A model generated the notes under the pieces. It did no database searches. It had not been told where the DNA came from and saw only the letters and a list, made by a program, of their open reading frames with translations. The translations under genes and the position numbers were made by a program. From positions 224,833-271,384 of the forward strand of contig NZ_QRUF01000001.1 of NCBI RefSeq assembly GCF_003458415.1: a DNA stretch of 46,552 nt, given 5' to 3'. This DNA comes from Collinsella sp. AF25-2LB (GTDB lineage Bacteria > Actinomycetota > Coriobacteriia > Coriobacteriales > Coriobacteriaceae). Positions 17,423 through 28,000 of the stretch are shown here, piece by piece; positions within the stretch are counted from its first letter, which is position 1; every line of letters begins with the position of its first letter.

Positions 17423-20400
17423 ATGGATCTTTCGACTTTGATGCCGCAACAGCTGCAGATTGTCAAAACGCTCGACCGTCCGCTGTTTGTCTCGGCGGGC
17501 GCCGGTTCGGGCAAGACCTTTACCCTCACGCGCCGCATCGTCTACGCGCTCTCGCCCGAATCAGGTCCGTTCGTTGAGCATCTGGACCAGGTGCTCGCCA
17601 TTACCTTTACCAAAGATGCCGCGGCCGAGATTCGCGACCGCGTGCGCCGTGCGCTTATCGACGAGGGCATGGACGAGGAAGCACTGACCGTCGACGACGC
17701 GTGGATCTCGACCATTCACGGCATGTGCTCGCGTATCCTGCGCGCGCATGCGCTGGAGCTGGGTATCGACCCCGAGTTCACGGTGCTCACCGATACCGAC
17801 GAACTTATGGACCAAGCTGTTGAGCATGTGTTGGCCCGCGCGACGGCGCCCGATGCCGCCCCCGAGCTCGCGGCATCGCTCAAGGCCCTCTATGCCTGGT
17901 ATCCCATGGCGGGCGAGGGCGGCCCCTTTGGCACCGGCACGACCATCAAGGGCCTGGTGCGCGACCTGCTGGAGCTGTCGAGCCAGTTGCCGGGCGGTAT
18001 GGACGACGTGTGCGTGGCGCGCGGCCAGGCCGATACCTCGGCACTTGCCGATGCCTATCGTGCGGCGCTGGGCGCAAGCAAGGCCGCGACCGAGAAGGCG
18101 CAGACGGCGCTCGATGCCATCGACGCGTTCGAGGCGAGCGGCAAGACCATGGCCGATGCGGCGCGACTCATGATGTCGTGCACCATGCCGCGCGCGAGCA
18201 AGGCGTTCCCCAAGGAGCAGGTCGAGCTGCTCAAGGCGGAGGCTGCCGATGCATTTATCAATATCGTGCTTGCCTGCGGTGGCCCGGCGCTCGATGCGCT
18301 GGTGGGCTTGGCCCGCTCTGTAGAGGCTGAGTACCGCGCGCTGAAGGCTGCCCAGTCTGCCCTCGACAACAACGACCTGCTGCGCATGGCCTACGAGGCC
18401 CTGCGCGATTACCCGGCCATCCGAGTGGCATACGAGAGCCGCTTTAAGATGGTCATGATCGACGAGTTCCAGGATACCGACCAGATGCAGGTCGATCTGA
18501 TCTGCTACCTGACGGGTGCGGGGGAGCGCGCGCTGTGCACCGTGGGCGATGCACAGCAGTCGATCTATCGCTTCCGCGGCGCCGAGGTCGAGGTGTTCCG
18601 TCGCCAGGAGCGCAAGGTAGGCGCTTCGGGCGCGGCGGCAGCTGCCAGCACCCCGGGCGCCGTCCTCGCTTCGTCCGAGGTGTCGGCCTCGTCCGGGGCA
18701 CCGGCCGGTGAACTCGTCAAGCTCGTGCGCAACTTCCGCAGCCATGACGAGGTGCTGCGTTACGTGGCGCGCGTCTTCGATGGCGATGACGGCGGCCTGA
18801 TGCAGGGCTTTTTGGATCTTGAGGCGAGCGACGGCCGCAAGGACACGCTGGTGGCAGACGCCTCGCGTCGCCAGGCCCTCTTTGTTGCCGGCGGCAGTAC
18901 GCAGGAGCGCACACAGGCCAAGGCCCGTGCGATCGCCGAGCGCTTCCGCGCGCTTGCCGATGCCGGCCAGCCCCAGGGCGGCATGGTGCTGCTGCTGGGC
19001 CGCATGACCAACGCCGACGTCTACGCCCAGGCCTTCCGCGACCAGGGGCTCGACTGCGTCATCGCGGGCGGCTCGGTCTTTGCCCAAGCAGCCGAGGTGC
19101 AGACGGTGCGCGCCCTGGTTTGTGCGCTCGCCAATCCGGCCGATACGGCGCAGGGCCTTATGCCGCTGCTCGCCTCGCCGATGTTTGCACTCGGCGCCCA
19201 GGAGTTCCTGGCGCTGGCGACCAAACTCGACGATCAGACGGGCGAGACGTCGCGCCGCAACATCGATGCGGGCATCATGAGCGATTCCGATGTGCCGGGT
19301 TTGCAAGACTTGCCGCTCGTGACGCGCGCCCGCGAGGTGCTGCGGTATGCGCTTCGTCGCGTTGGCCGCGATTCGTTCGCCGCCATCGCGCGCGACGTGG
19401 TCAACGCCTCCGGCTGGTTTGTACGTCTGGCACAGCGTGGTCCCGAGGGCAAGGCCATTGCCGCCAACGTGCTCAAGGCGCTCGATGCCGTGGCCGAGGC
19501 GGAGGCCGAGTTCGGCAACTCGCCGCGTTCCATCGCGCTGGCCTTCGACCGCTTCTTGGCGGGCAAGGAAGCCCCGGGTGCCCTCAACGAGGGGGGCGAC
19601 GGCGCGGTGCGCATCATGACGGTGCATGCCTCCAAGGGTCTGGAATATCCGGTCGTGGCGGTCGCCGAGTGCTTTGGCGTGCGTAAGTCCTCGGGTGCGG
19701 CACAGATGGGTCGCGTCGAGGGCGGAGCACAGGTCGTGGCACTGCCGGCACGTTTCGACGGCGTTAAGCTCGCCGACGGTACCTTTGTGAAGGGCGACGA
19801 CGTCAAAAAGCAGTTTGAGCATGCGTTTAAGGGCAAGGGCACGTCGCTGTGGCTGCCGCCGGAGCTCATGGAGGACGTCTGTGCGACGGGCTCTCCCGCC
19901 GAGGCATTTGCCCGCCTGCGCAACGACGACCTGCGGCTTTCGCTCGAGGAGCGGGCCCGCTTGCTCTACGTTGCCATGACGCGTGCGCGCGAGCTGGTGA
20001 TCTTGGCGATGGATGCTGGCGTGAGCCGTGGCAAGCTGTGCGCGCCGACCTTCGATGTCGAGACCGATCTGACCTACGACGTGCTGCGCCGTATTTTGCC
20101 GACCGACGCTCTGGACATGCCGCAGCTCGATGCCGACCGCCTGGTGTTCGACAACTCCCAGCCGGGCGACTACGAGCTCATTTCGCTTTCGGACTTTACC
20201 TTTGGCGAGCAGGCGTTTGAGGCCAACGCTTCGCTGGATGCCGAGGGCAGGCTTGTTCGTGGCGATGCCGATGCCGCCGATAATGCTGCGCGCTCAACCG
20301 TCCCCGGTCCTGCCGACCCCAAGCCCGATTCGTTTGAGCTTGTGTATTCCCAGGCAGTGGGCGTGCGCATGGGCATCTGTCCGTATCCGATGCGTGATTC

Positions 20401-21088
20401 GTATAGCTACTCGTCAATCGCCGCGGCGCTCCATGCCGAGACGGAAGATCGTGCCGCCGAGGCACACGTGCCCATGGACGAGGCCGGCGATGATGCGGAG
20501 TCGGATGGCTCGGAGATGACGGATGCAGACGTGGCTGCCGTTGAGCCCGCCGGCAACCCCATGGCGCTGGGCTCGGCGTTCCATGCCGCCTGCCAGTGGC
20601 TGATCGAGATGGGTGCCGATGCGCTGCCCGCTGAGCGTGCCGATGCGCTGGCGCGCCTGTGGTGCCTGACGCCGGAGCAGCGTGAGCGCTTCGACGTTGC
20701 CCTGGACCGCTGGCTCAAGTCGGCTGTTCGTGCCGACTTGCTCGCGTGGCCGTGCGTTCGCGCCGAGGTGCCGTTCTTTTCACTGGGCTGCGAGGACGAG
20801 GACATCGCTCGCTACGGTGCTTATGCCGAGGGCGCCATCGACGCTTTGGCGACGAACCCGGCGGATTCGTCATGTGCGCTGGTCATCGACTACAAGACGG
20901 GCGGCGCGCCGGACGAGACGCCGGAACAGCTGCAGGAGAAGCACGCCCTGCAGGCGCGCGTCTACGCCGACGTTCTGCGCAGGGCGGGCTTTGAGGCTGT
21001 GACCGTCAAGTTCGTTCGCGTGGAGCAGGCCGATCCGACTCTCTTCGTCAATCCCGCCGAGCCCCAAGTAGTCACCTACAATCTCTAG
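17423..21088 (+). CDS. addA: ATP-dependent helicase/nuclease subunit A (AddA-like, UvrD superfamily)
   Basis: 1221 residues, ATG with AAGGAGGGA ending about 10 bp upstream. Superfamily 1A helicase: Walker A SAGAGSGKTFTLTRRI near residues 25-40, motif II DEFQDTD, GDAQQSIYRFRGA, LVRNFRSH, VHASKGLEYPVV and LLYVAMTRARE. The C-terminus carries a RecB-type nuclease with LGSAFHAACQW, GAIDAL and LVIDYKTG. With AddB it unwinds and degrades broken DNA ends and loads recombination at Chi-like sites. A long intergenic palindrome follows the stop. Confidence 0.93.
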   Translation: MDLSTLMPQQLQIVKTLDRPLFVSAGAGSGKTFTLTRRIVYALSPESGPFVEHLDQVLAITFTKDAAAEIRDRVRRALIDEGMDEEALTVDDAWISTIHGMCSRILRAHALELGIDPEFTVLTDTDELMDQAVEHVLARATAPDAAPELAASLKALYAWYPMAGEGGPFGTGTTIKGLVRDLLELSSQLPGGMDDVCVARGQADTSALADAYRAALGASKAATEKAQTALDAIDAFEASGKTMADAARLMMSCTMPRASKAFPKEQVELLKAEAADAFINIVLACGGPALDALVGLARSVEAEYRALKAAQSALDNNDLLRMAYEALRDYPAIRVAYESRFKMVMIDEFQDTDQMQVDLICYLTGAGERALCTVGDAQQSIYRFRGAEVEVFRRQERKVGASGAAAAASTPGAVLASSEVSASSGAPAGELVKLVRNFRSHDEVLRYVARVFDGDDGGLMQGFLDLEASDGRKDTLVADASRRQALFVAGGSTQERTQAKARAIAERFRALADAGQPQGGMVLLLGRMTNADVYAQAFRDQGLDCVIAGGSVFAQAAEVQTVRALVCALANPADTAQGLMPLLASPMFALGAQEFLALATKLDDQTGETSRRNIDAGIMSDSDVPGLQDLPLVTRAREVLRYALRRVGRDSFAAIARDVVNASGWFVRLAQRGPEGKAIAANVLKALDAVAEAEAEFGNSPRSIALAFDRFLAGKEAPGALNEGGDGAVRIMTVHASKGLEYPVVAVAECFGVRKSSGAAQMGRVEGGAQVVALPARFDGVKLADGTFVKGDDVKKQFEHAFKGKGTSLWLPPELMEDVCATGSPAEAFARLRNDDLRLSLEERARLLYVAMTRARELVILAMDAGVSRGKLCAPTFDVETDLTYDVLRRILPTDALDMPQLDADRLVFDNSQPGDYELISLSDFTFGEQAFEANASLDAEGRLVRGDADAADNAARSTVPGPADPKPDSFELVYSQAVGVRMGICPYPMRDSYSYSSIAAALHAETEDRAAEAHVPMDEAGDDAESDGSEMTDADVAAVEPAGNPMALGSAFHAACQWLIEMGADALPAERADALARLWCLTPEQRERFDVALDRWLKSAVRADLLAWPCVRAEVPFFSLGCEDEDIARYGAYAEGAIDALATNPADSSCALVIDYKTGGAPDETPEQLQEKHALQARVYADVLRRAGFEAVTVKFVRVEQADPTLFVNPAEPQVVTYNL

Positions 21089-21100
21089 CCCTCAGATAGC

Positions 21101-21163
21101 TTGCGGTGGAATAGTTCCTGTATTGCGGCCCAGATGGCCCAAGCGGGAACTATTTCACCGCAA
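21101..21163. repeat. 18-bp inverted repeat, copy 2 of the GCGGTGAAATAG palindrome family
   Basis: TTGCGGTGGAATAGTTCC (21101-21118) pairs with 21146-21163 (one mismatch). The outer GCGGTG(A/G)AATAG matches the palindrome at 10024-10082 while the inner part differs. It starts 12 bp after the addA stop. Confidence 0.75.
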
Positions 21164-21218
21164 CTCAAGAGGAGCCGTGTGGGTTTGGCTAGGTTCGGGT
21201 GCTGTCCGTGCCGTGGGG

Positions 21219-21224
21219 TAAAAT
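21219..21224 (+). promoter_or_regulatory. Putative -10 (GGTAAAATC) for dnaE
   Basis: TAAAAT 39 bp upstream of the dnaE ATG, in the recurring GG-TAAAAT-C context. No recognisable -35. Confidence 0.4.
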
Positions 21225-21263
21225 CGTTCAGTCAGAACACGAACCCGCATCGGAGCTCATCAC

Positions 21264-24200
21264 ATGGCATTCGTCCATCTGCACAACCACACTGTCTTTT
21301 CCATGCTCGACGGCGCAACCCGTATCCAGGATATGGTCAACCGTGCCGTTGAGCTGGGCATGCCCGCCGTGGCCATTACCGACCACGGCTACATGTATGG
21401 CGTGCCCGACCTGGCGCTGGCCTGCGACGCCGTCAACCACAACACGCCCGAGTACAAAACCTGGAGCCACGACAAGGCCTTCCTGGAAAAGGACCGCCGC
21501 GACGAGCTGGTGGAGCCCGATCCCGAGGAAAACCCGCGCGAGCATGCCCAGTATGTGAAGGACATGGCCATGTGGGACGAGAAGGGCAACATCGACGAGC
21601 TCAAGCCGCCCCTGGTCATCAAGCCCATCTTTGGCTGCGAGGTCTACTTTACGCCGGACGAGACCCTTGCTCGCGACCACAAGCCCGAGCTCTACCACAT
21701 GATCCTTCTGGCCAAGGACCAGGAGGGCTACGTCAACCTGATGCAGACGGTTTCCGAGGCCGCCGTGCAGGGCTTTTACTACAAGCCGCGCGTGACGCTC
21801 GACAACCTGCGCCGCCACGCCAAGGGCATGATCTGCACGAGCGCCTGCATCGCGGGCATCATCCCCAAGTACATCGACCGCGGTGACATGGAGGGCGCCA
21901 TCAAGTGGGCCGAGACCTTCCGTGACACCTTCGAGCCCGGCGACTTCTACATCGAGATCCAGGAACACGGCATCACCACCGACAACGGCCTGACCGACGA
22001 GCAGATGGACCGCACGCTCATCGACATCGCCAAGCAGGTGGGCGTCAAGGTCATCGCCACCAACGACTTCCACTACCTGCGCCGCGAGGACGCGCCCGTG
22101 CAGGACGTCATCATGTGCATTGGCATGAACGCCAAGGTCGACGACCCTAACCGCATGCGCATGACCGGCTCGGAGTTTTACATGAAGACCGAGGAGGAGA
22201 TGCGGGCGATGTTCCCGTATTGCCCCGAGGCCTGCGACAACACGCTCGAGATCGCCGACAAGTGCTACGTTGAGCTGGACTGGGACTCCATCATCCTGCC
22301 GCGCTTCCCGTTGCTCGATCCCGGCGAGACGCACGAGAGCCAGTTCCGCCGCGAGTGCGAGAAGGGCCTGCGCCAGCACTACGGTGACGACTGGGCCACG
22401 CGCGAGATCGGCGGCGTCAACATCAAAGAGCGCTTTGAGTACGAATACAAGGTCATCTGCGACAAGGGCTTTGCCGCCTACTTTTTGATCGTTGCCGAGT
22501 ACGTGCAATGGGCCAAGGACAACGGCATCGGCGTCGGCCCCGGCCGTGGCTCGGCCGCCGGCGCTATCGTCGCCTACGCCATGAACATCACCGCGTTCGA
22601 CCCGCTCGAGAACGGCCTGATGTTCGAGAGGTTCCTGTCCCCGCAGCGTACCGAGATGCCCGATATCGATATGGACTTCGACGATGAGCGGCGCCTCGAG
22701 GTCGTGGAGCACGTTCGCCAGCTCTACGGCCCCGAGAAGGTTACCCACGTCATCACCTACTCGACCATTAAGGCCAAGCAGGCCATCAACGACGCCGCGC
22801 GCGTCCTGGACTACCCGGTCTACATGGGCCAGCGCCTGTCCAAGATGGTCTCGAGCGACCCCAAGGTCAAGCTCAAGCAGGTGCTCGAAAAGCAACCCGG
22901 CAAAGAGGATCTGTTTAACCCCGACTTTGCCGAGGCCTATAAAAAGGACGACGACGCCCGCCGCATCATCGACACGGCGCTCTCGATCGAGGGCCTTACC
23001 CGTGGCGAGGGCGTGCACGCGTGCGCCGTTCTGATTTGCCGCGACCCCGTCAACGAGCACGTGCCCACCAAGCTCGATACCAAGGGCGGCGTCGAGATTA
23101 CCCAGTACGAGGGCCATACCGTTGCCGACATGGGCCTGCTCAAGATGGACTTCCTGGGTCTGCGTACGCTGACGGTTATCTCCAAGGCCAAGGCCAACAT
23201 CAAAAAGAACTTCGGCATCGACATCAAAGAGGAAGAGATTCCCTTTGACGACCCCGAGATCTTTAAGCTCATGGGCTCCGGCCACACCGCCGGCGTCTTC
23301 CAGGTCGAGTCCGCCGGCATGACGGCCACGATCAAGAACATGAAGCCCACCGAGTACAAGCACGTCGTGGCATTGATCGCTCTGTACCGCCCGGGACCGC
23401 TGGGCGCCGGCATGGTTTCGTCCTATATCAACCGTATGAACGGCAAGGAACCGGCTGTCTCCTACGACGACCGTCTGGACGACATCCTGGGCGAAACCTA
23501 CGGCACCATGGTCTATCAGGAGCAGGTTATGCTCATCTCCGTCGAGATGTGCGGCTTCTCCAAGGGCGAATCGGACTCGCGTATCCGTAAGCCCGTGGCT
23601 AAGAAAAAGATCAAGCTGCTCACGTCGACGGTGCTCCACTGGGAGGATGGCTCGGACGAGACCACCTACGACCACTGGATGAACGGCGCTATCAAGAACA
23701 ACTACACGCGCGAGGTCGCCCAGAAGATTTGGGACGATGTTCTTGAGTTCGCGTCCTACGCCTTTAACAAGTCGCACTCCGCCGGCTACGCCATCCTGGT
23801 TATGCAGACGGCGTGGCTCAAGGCGCACTATCCGCACGAGTACATGGCGGCCGTTCTGACGTCCTATACGGGCAAGACCGACAAGATCGTTCACTACGTC
23901 TCGGCGTGCCGTCACGACGGCATCCCCGTGCTGTCGCCAGATGTCAACGAGTCCGGTACTGAGTTCACGGCTACCAAGGAGGGCGTGCGCTTTGGTCTGG
24001 CCGGCATCCGCGGCGTGGGCACCGGCGTGGCGCAGGCGATTATCGCCGAGCGCGAGGCGGGCGGTCCGTTTAAGACGCTGCACGACTTTGTCGAGCGCGT
24101 GGACTCGAGCCAGGCCAACCGCCGTGTGATCGAATCGCTCATCAAGGCAGGCGCCTTCGACTCCACGGGGTATCCGCGTCGCCAGATGATGCACTTTGTG

Positions 24201-25067
24201 GATAAGAACAACCCTGAGAACATCATCGATGCCGCGGTGAAGCGCCAGAAGGATCGTGCGAGCGGCCAGACGTCGTTCTTCGACATGTTTGGTGATGTTG
24301 AGGGCTCGGGCTTTGAGGTGAGCGTGCCCGATCCGGATGGCCAGGAGTGGGACCGCCACCTTAAGTTGAGCCAGGAGAAGGAGGTTCTGGGCATCTATGT
24401 CTCGGACCACCCGCTGCGCCCGTTTGAGTATGCGCTGGCCAAGGCACGCGACTTCTCGTTCTCGCAGATCGACACTGGCTACGAAGTTCAGAATCCTACG
24501 GGCGGTACCATCAACCAGGAGATTCCCGAGGGCAAGGCGCTGTGGTGGGCCGGCATGGTCTCGAGCGTGTCCAAGCGCGTGACCAAAAACGGCGACCCCA
24601 TGGGCATCGTGCAGCTCGAAGACATGGAAGGCGAGGCCACGGTCGTGGTGTTCCCCAAGACCTACAAGGAGGCCGAGGGGTATCTGTATGGCGAGGTCGA
24701 TCCCGAGACCGGCGCGCAGCTGTCCGACGCGTTTGTGCGCATTAAGGGCAAGCTCGAGCGCTCGGACCGCGGCGACCAGATCATTGCGCAGGAGATTGTG
24801 CCGCTGGAGCTTAGCGAGGAGAAAAACAAGCCCAAGGTCTTTGAGGTCATGGTGCCCAACAGCCGATTTAGCCAGGGCAATATGGCGCGCCTGGCCACGG
24901 TGCTCACCACCAACCCGGGCGGCGACCGCGTGGAGATCTTTATTGAGCAAGTCGACGGGCGCGTGCTGCGTGCCGAGGTGCCGGCCAAGGTCAATGCACG
25001 CTCGATTCCGCTGCTGGCAGAGGCAAAGGCCATCGTCGGCAACCAAGGCCGCGTGACGGTTATCTAA
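21264..25067 (+). CDS. dnaE: DNA polymerase III subunit alpha
   Basis: 1267 residues, ATG with GGAG 8 bp upstream. N-terminal PHP domain (HLHNHTVFSMLDGATR, ITDHGYMYG), polymerase core with GVGPGRGSAAGAIVAYA and the catalytic aspartates in PDIDMDFDDERR (about 466-475), then GFSKGESD, an HhH segment and an OB-fold (GMVSSVSKRVTKNGDPMGIVQLED). This is the DnaE1-type replicative polymerase. An acidic insertion in the PHP domain (about residues 75-112, between the TDHG and GCEVYF segments) lengthens it relative to E. coli. A SNF2 helicase gene follows 28 bp later. Confidence 0.96.
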   Translation: MAFVHLHNHTVFSMLDGATRIQDMVNRAVELGMPAVAITDHGYMYGVPDLALACDAVNHNTPEYKTWSHDKAFLEKDRRDELVEPDPEENPREHAQYVKDMAMWDEKGNIDELKPPLVIKPIFGCEVYFTPDETLARDHKPELYHMILLAKDQEGYVNLMQTVSEAAVQGFYYKPRVTLDNLRRHAKGMICTSACIAGIIPKYIDRGDMEGAIKWAETFRDTFEPGDFYIEIQEHGITTDNGLTDEQMDRTLIDIAKQVGVKVIATNDFHYLRREDAPVQDVIMCIGMNAKVDDPNRMRMTGSEFYMKTEEEMRAMFPYCPEACDNTLEIADKCYVELDWDSIILPRFPLLDPGETHESQFRRECEKGLRQHYGDDWATREIGGVNIKERFEYEYKVICDKGFAAYFLIVAEYVQWAKDNGIGVGPGRGSAAGAIVAYAMNITAFDPLENGLMFERFLSPQRTEMPDIDMDFDDERRLEVVEHVRQLYGPEKVTHVITYSTIKAKQAINDAARVLDYPVYMGQRLSKMVSSDPKVKLKQVLEKQPGKEDLFNPDFAEAYKKDDDARRIIDTALSIEGLTRGEGVHACAVLICRDPVNEHVPTKLDTKGGVEITQYEGHTVADMGLLKMDFLGLRTLTVISKAKANIKKNFGIDIKEEEIPFDDPEIFKLMGSGHTAGVFQVESAGMTATIKNMKPTEYKHVVALIALYRPGPLGAGMVSSYINRMNGKEPAVSYDDRLDDILGETYGTMVYQEQVMLISVEMCGFSKGESDSRIRKPVAKKKIKLLTSTVLHWEDGSDETTYDHWMNGAIKNNYTREVAQKIWDDVLEFASYAFNKSHSAGYAILVMQTAWLKAHYPHEYMAAVLTSYTGKTDKIVHYVSACRHDGIPVLSPDVNESGTEFTATKEGVRFGLAGIRGVGTGVAQAIIAEREAGGPFKTLHDFVERVDSSQANRRVIESLIKAGAFDSTGYPRRQMMHFVDKNNPENIIDAAVKRQKDRASGQTSFFDMFGDVEGSGFEVSVPDPDGQEWDRHLKLSQEKEVLGIYVSDHPLRPFEYALAKARDFSFSQIDTGYEVQNPTGGTINQEIPEGKALWWAGMVSSVSKRVTKNGDPMGIVQLEDMEGEATVVVFPKTYKEAEGYLYGEVDPETGAQLSDAFVRIKGKLERSDRGDQIIAQEIVPLELSEEKNKPKVFEVMVPNSRFSQGNMARLATVLTTNPGGDRVEIFIEQVDGRVLRAEVPAKVNARSIPLLAEAKAIVGNQGRVTVI

Positions 25068-25095
25068 GCTACCCCGGGTGAGATTGGAGGAAGTG

Positions 25096-28000
25096 ATGGC
25101 GCAGGGGACGTTTGTGCAGGCGCTCCGGAAAGAGGCGGCGCTGAGTGGCACCTTTATGAAGGGGCGTTCGCTCATGCTCAACGGCGCCGTGCTGTCGATC
25201 GAGGACAGCGGCTCGCGCTTCTCCAAAAACGTGACGGTTGAGGGCTCGGTGCGCGGTTCGCGTGGCGACCTGTACAAGACGCGCGTGGCGCTCGACATGG
25301 ACGAGCACGAGGTGATCGACTACGACTGCGATTGCCCCGCTGCCTATCGCTACCCCGGCATGTGCAAGCACGCTATTGCCACGGCTCTGGCGTATTTGGA
25401 TGCCAGCGGCGCCGAGCCCGTCGAAGGTTTGCGCACGCCGGTCCGCACGTTTGCGGCGCAGCCGAAACAGCCCGCGCGCAACGCGCCCAAAGCGCCGGCC
25501 GTCAATCCCAACTTTCCCTTTCCGGCGCCCGTCCCCACGAGTCCCAGCCTCATGGCGGCGCTCTCCGATCTTTCGGACGCGCGCATGGATGAGCTGGCGA
25601 GCATGCGCCGCAAGCTCGCCGGCAGTGTGGATCCCGATGCCCCCAAGGCGGTGTTGGAGCCCTCGCTGGTGCCGTATTACAATCCACTGTTTGCCGAGCG
25701 CTTTAGCTGGGCGCTCGAGCTTCGCATTCGCTGTGGATCGGTCTCCTACGTGGTCAAGGACATCGACGGCATGGCCGATGCCTACGTGCGCGGCGGCACC
25801 TTCTCGTACGGCAAGAAGCTCACGTTTGTCCATACGCCCGAAGCCTTCGAAGACGTGTCGACAAAGCTGCTCAACCTTGTCGTGACGACAGTTGCCTATC
25901 TCGATGACATCACAAGCTCGCGTTCGGCGTCGTACGACTTTGCCCGCAGCGGTTTTGTCGCCGAGCGTCAGTTGCCGCTGTCCGAGCATAGCATCGTATA
26001 TGTGCTGGACCTGTTGCGCGGCCAGACCATCTCTTTTGAGCCCGCCTGGTCGCGGGGGACGACGACGCATCGCACCTATGACGTGGCGGTTGAGATGCCT
26101 CCGGAAGGGGAGGACGAGGCGCTGTCTGAGCGCCCACCGCTCCTTGCCGCCAAAATCGCGCCGGCGGCTGGTGGCAGCTACGATCTACGCCTGCCGGCCG
26201 ATGCATACTGCTTTGCTTCGGGCGACGTTGCCTATCTGGTCGACACCCGCCGTGCGCGCCGCGCCGATGTAGCGTTTGCCCAGCATGCGGCGCCGTTCCT
26301 ATCGCGCTTACTGCCCTGTCGCACGCCGATCCATATCGCTGTCGACCAGGTGGGGGAGTTCTGTCGTATGGCGCTGCCCATTTTGCGCGACTATACCGAC
26401 CTTACCGCGCCCGCCGCGCTCGATACCGTGGCGCCCGAGCCGAGCTTTGCTATGGCGATCGGCGTCGACGATGGGCTTGTGACCTGCAAAATTACGGTTG
26501 CCTACGGCGACTGGTCGGCAGATCTCTTTAGCCTGGGCGCTCCGGGCAGCCCCTTCGAAGAGCAACGCCCCGGCGTGCCGCCCCGCGACGAGGTGGCAGA
26601 GTTTCGTGTTATGGACACGGCGGCCCTGTACTTCGATTTCTACGAGGGCGGTCTGGCGTTTGAGGAGCGCGATGACGAGAGCTTGTTCTGCCTGCTGACC
26701 GAGGGCCTGTCCGCCCTGTCCGAGCTGGGTGAGGTCATGCTCAGCGACCGTCTGCGCCAGATTTCGGTGCGACCCGCGCCCAAGCTCTCGGTTCGTGCGA
26801 CCGTCAAGAGCAATCTGCTCGACGTCGAACTGGGCGCGAGCGGCCTTTCGGCGTCAGACCTTGCCATCTACCTCGACTCCTACAAGCGTCACCAGACGTT
26901 TGCGCGCCTTACGTCCGGCGACATCATTCGTTTGGACGAGGGTGCCCGAGCCGCGTTTGGCCTTGCCGAGGATCTGGGGGTCGATGCTGTTGACCTGCTC
27001 GACGGCGTGTCGCTTCCCGCGTCGAGCACCCTGTTCGTCGATAGCATGCTCGCGCGCACGCCCGCGCTCGAGGCCGATCGCGACGCTGCGTTCCGCCGCA
27101 CCGTCGAGCGCTTGGATACGCTCGGCAAGATGGACTTTACGGTGCCGGCATCGCTCAAGGCAACGATGCGCGGCTACCAGGTCGACGGATACCAGTGGCT
27201 CGGCTCGCTCGAACACCTGGGCCTTGGCGGCATCTTGGCCGACGACATGGGCCTGGGCAAAACGCTGCAGATGATCGCGCATATCCTGGCGCGCGTGGAA
27301 GCGGGGGACATTAAGCCCACGCTTGTGGTGTGCCCTGCGTCGCTCGTGTACAACTGGACTGCCGAGCTGGAGCGCTTCGCCCCGTCGCTCGATGTGTGCG
27401 CCATCGTGGGCGCCAAGGCCCAGCGTCGCGTGCAAATCGCCGGCGTGGCCGAGCATAACGTGGTCGTGACGTCGTATGACCTTATGCGGCGCGATATCGA
27501 CGAGTACGTCGAGCAGGACTTTGCCCGCGTGGTACTCGATGAGGCCCAGTACATTAAAAACCCGCTCACCCAGGTGGCGCGTGCCACCAAGCGCCTGCCG
27601 GCCGGCGTGCGCTTTGCCCTGACGGGCACGCCCATCGAAAACCGCCTATCCGAGCTCTGGAGCATCTTCGACTTTTTGATGCCGGGCCTACTTGGCACGC
27701 GCGAGTCGTTTGCCAAGCGCTTCGAAAGCCCGGTCGAGCATGCCGAGGGCGACAGTGCCGCCCGCCTGCAAGCGCTCGTGTCGCCGTTTGTGCTGCGCCG
27801 TGTCAAGGAAGACGTGGTGGCCGACCTGCCCGAGAAGATCGAGGATACGGTCATGGCGCAGCTTACCGGCGAGCAGCGCAAGCTCTACCTGGCCAACCAG
27901 GACCGCATCGCCCAACAGGTGCAGCACCGCGAGTCATCCGAGTTTAAGAAAGACAAGCTCAAGGTGCTCGCCGAGCTCACCAAGCTGCGCCAGATCTGCT

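Noticed and set aside
17561..19822. A 753-codon minus-strand frame opposite addA
   Set aside because: His/Arg/Gly-rich translation with no motif; addA motifs occupy the plus strand throughout.
21228..25298. A 1356-codon open frame on the minus strand opposite dnaE
   Set aside because: It is a by-product of GC-rich codon bias; its translation is low-complexity Val/Leu/Gly/Asp without domains, and dnaE on the plus strand is unmistakable.
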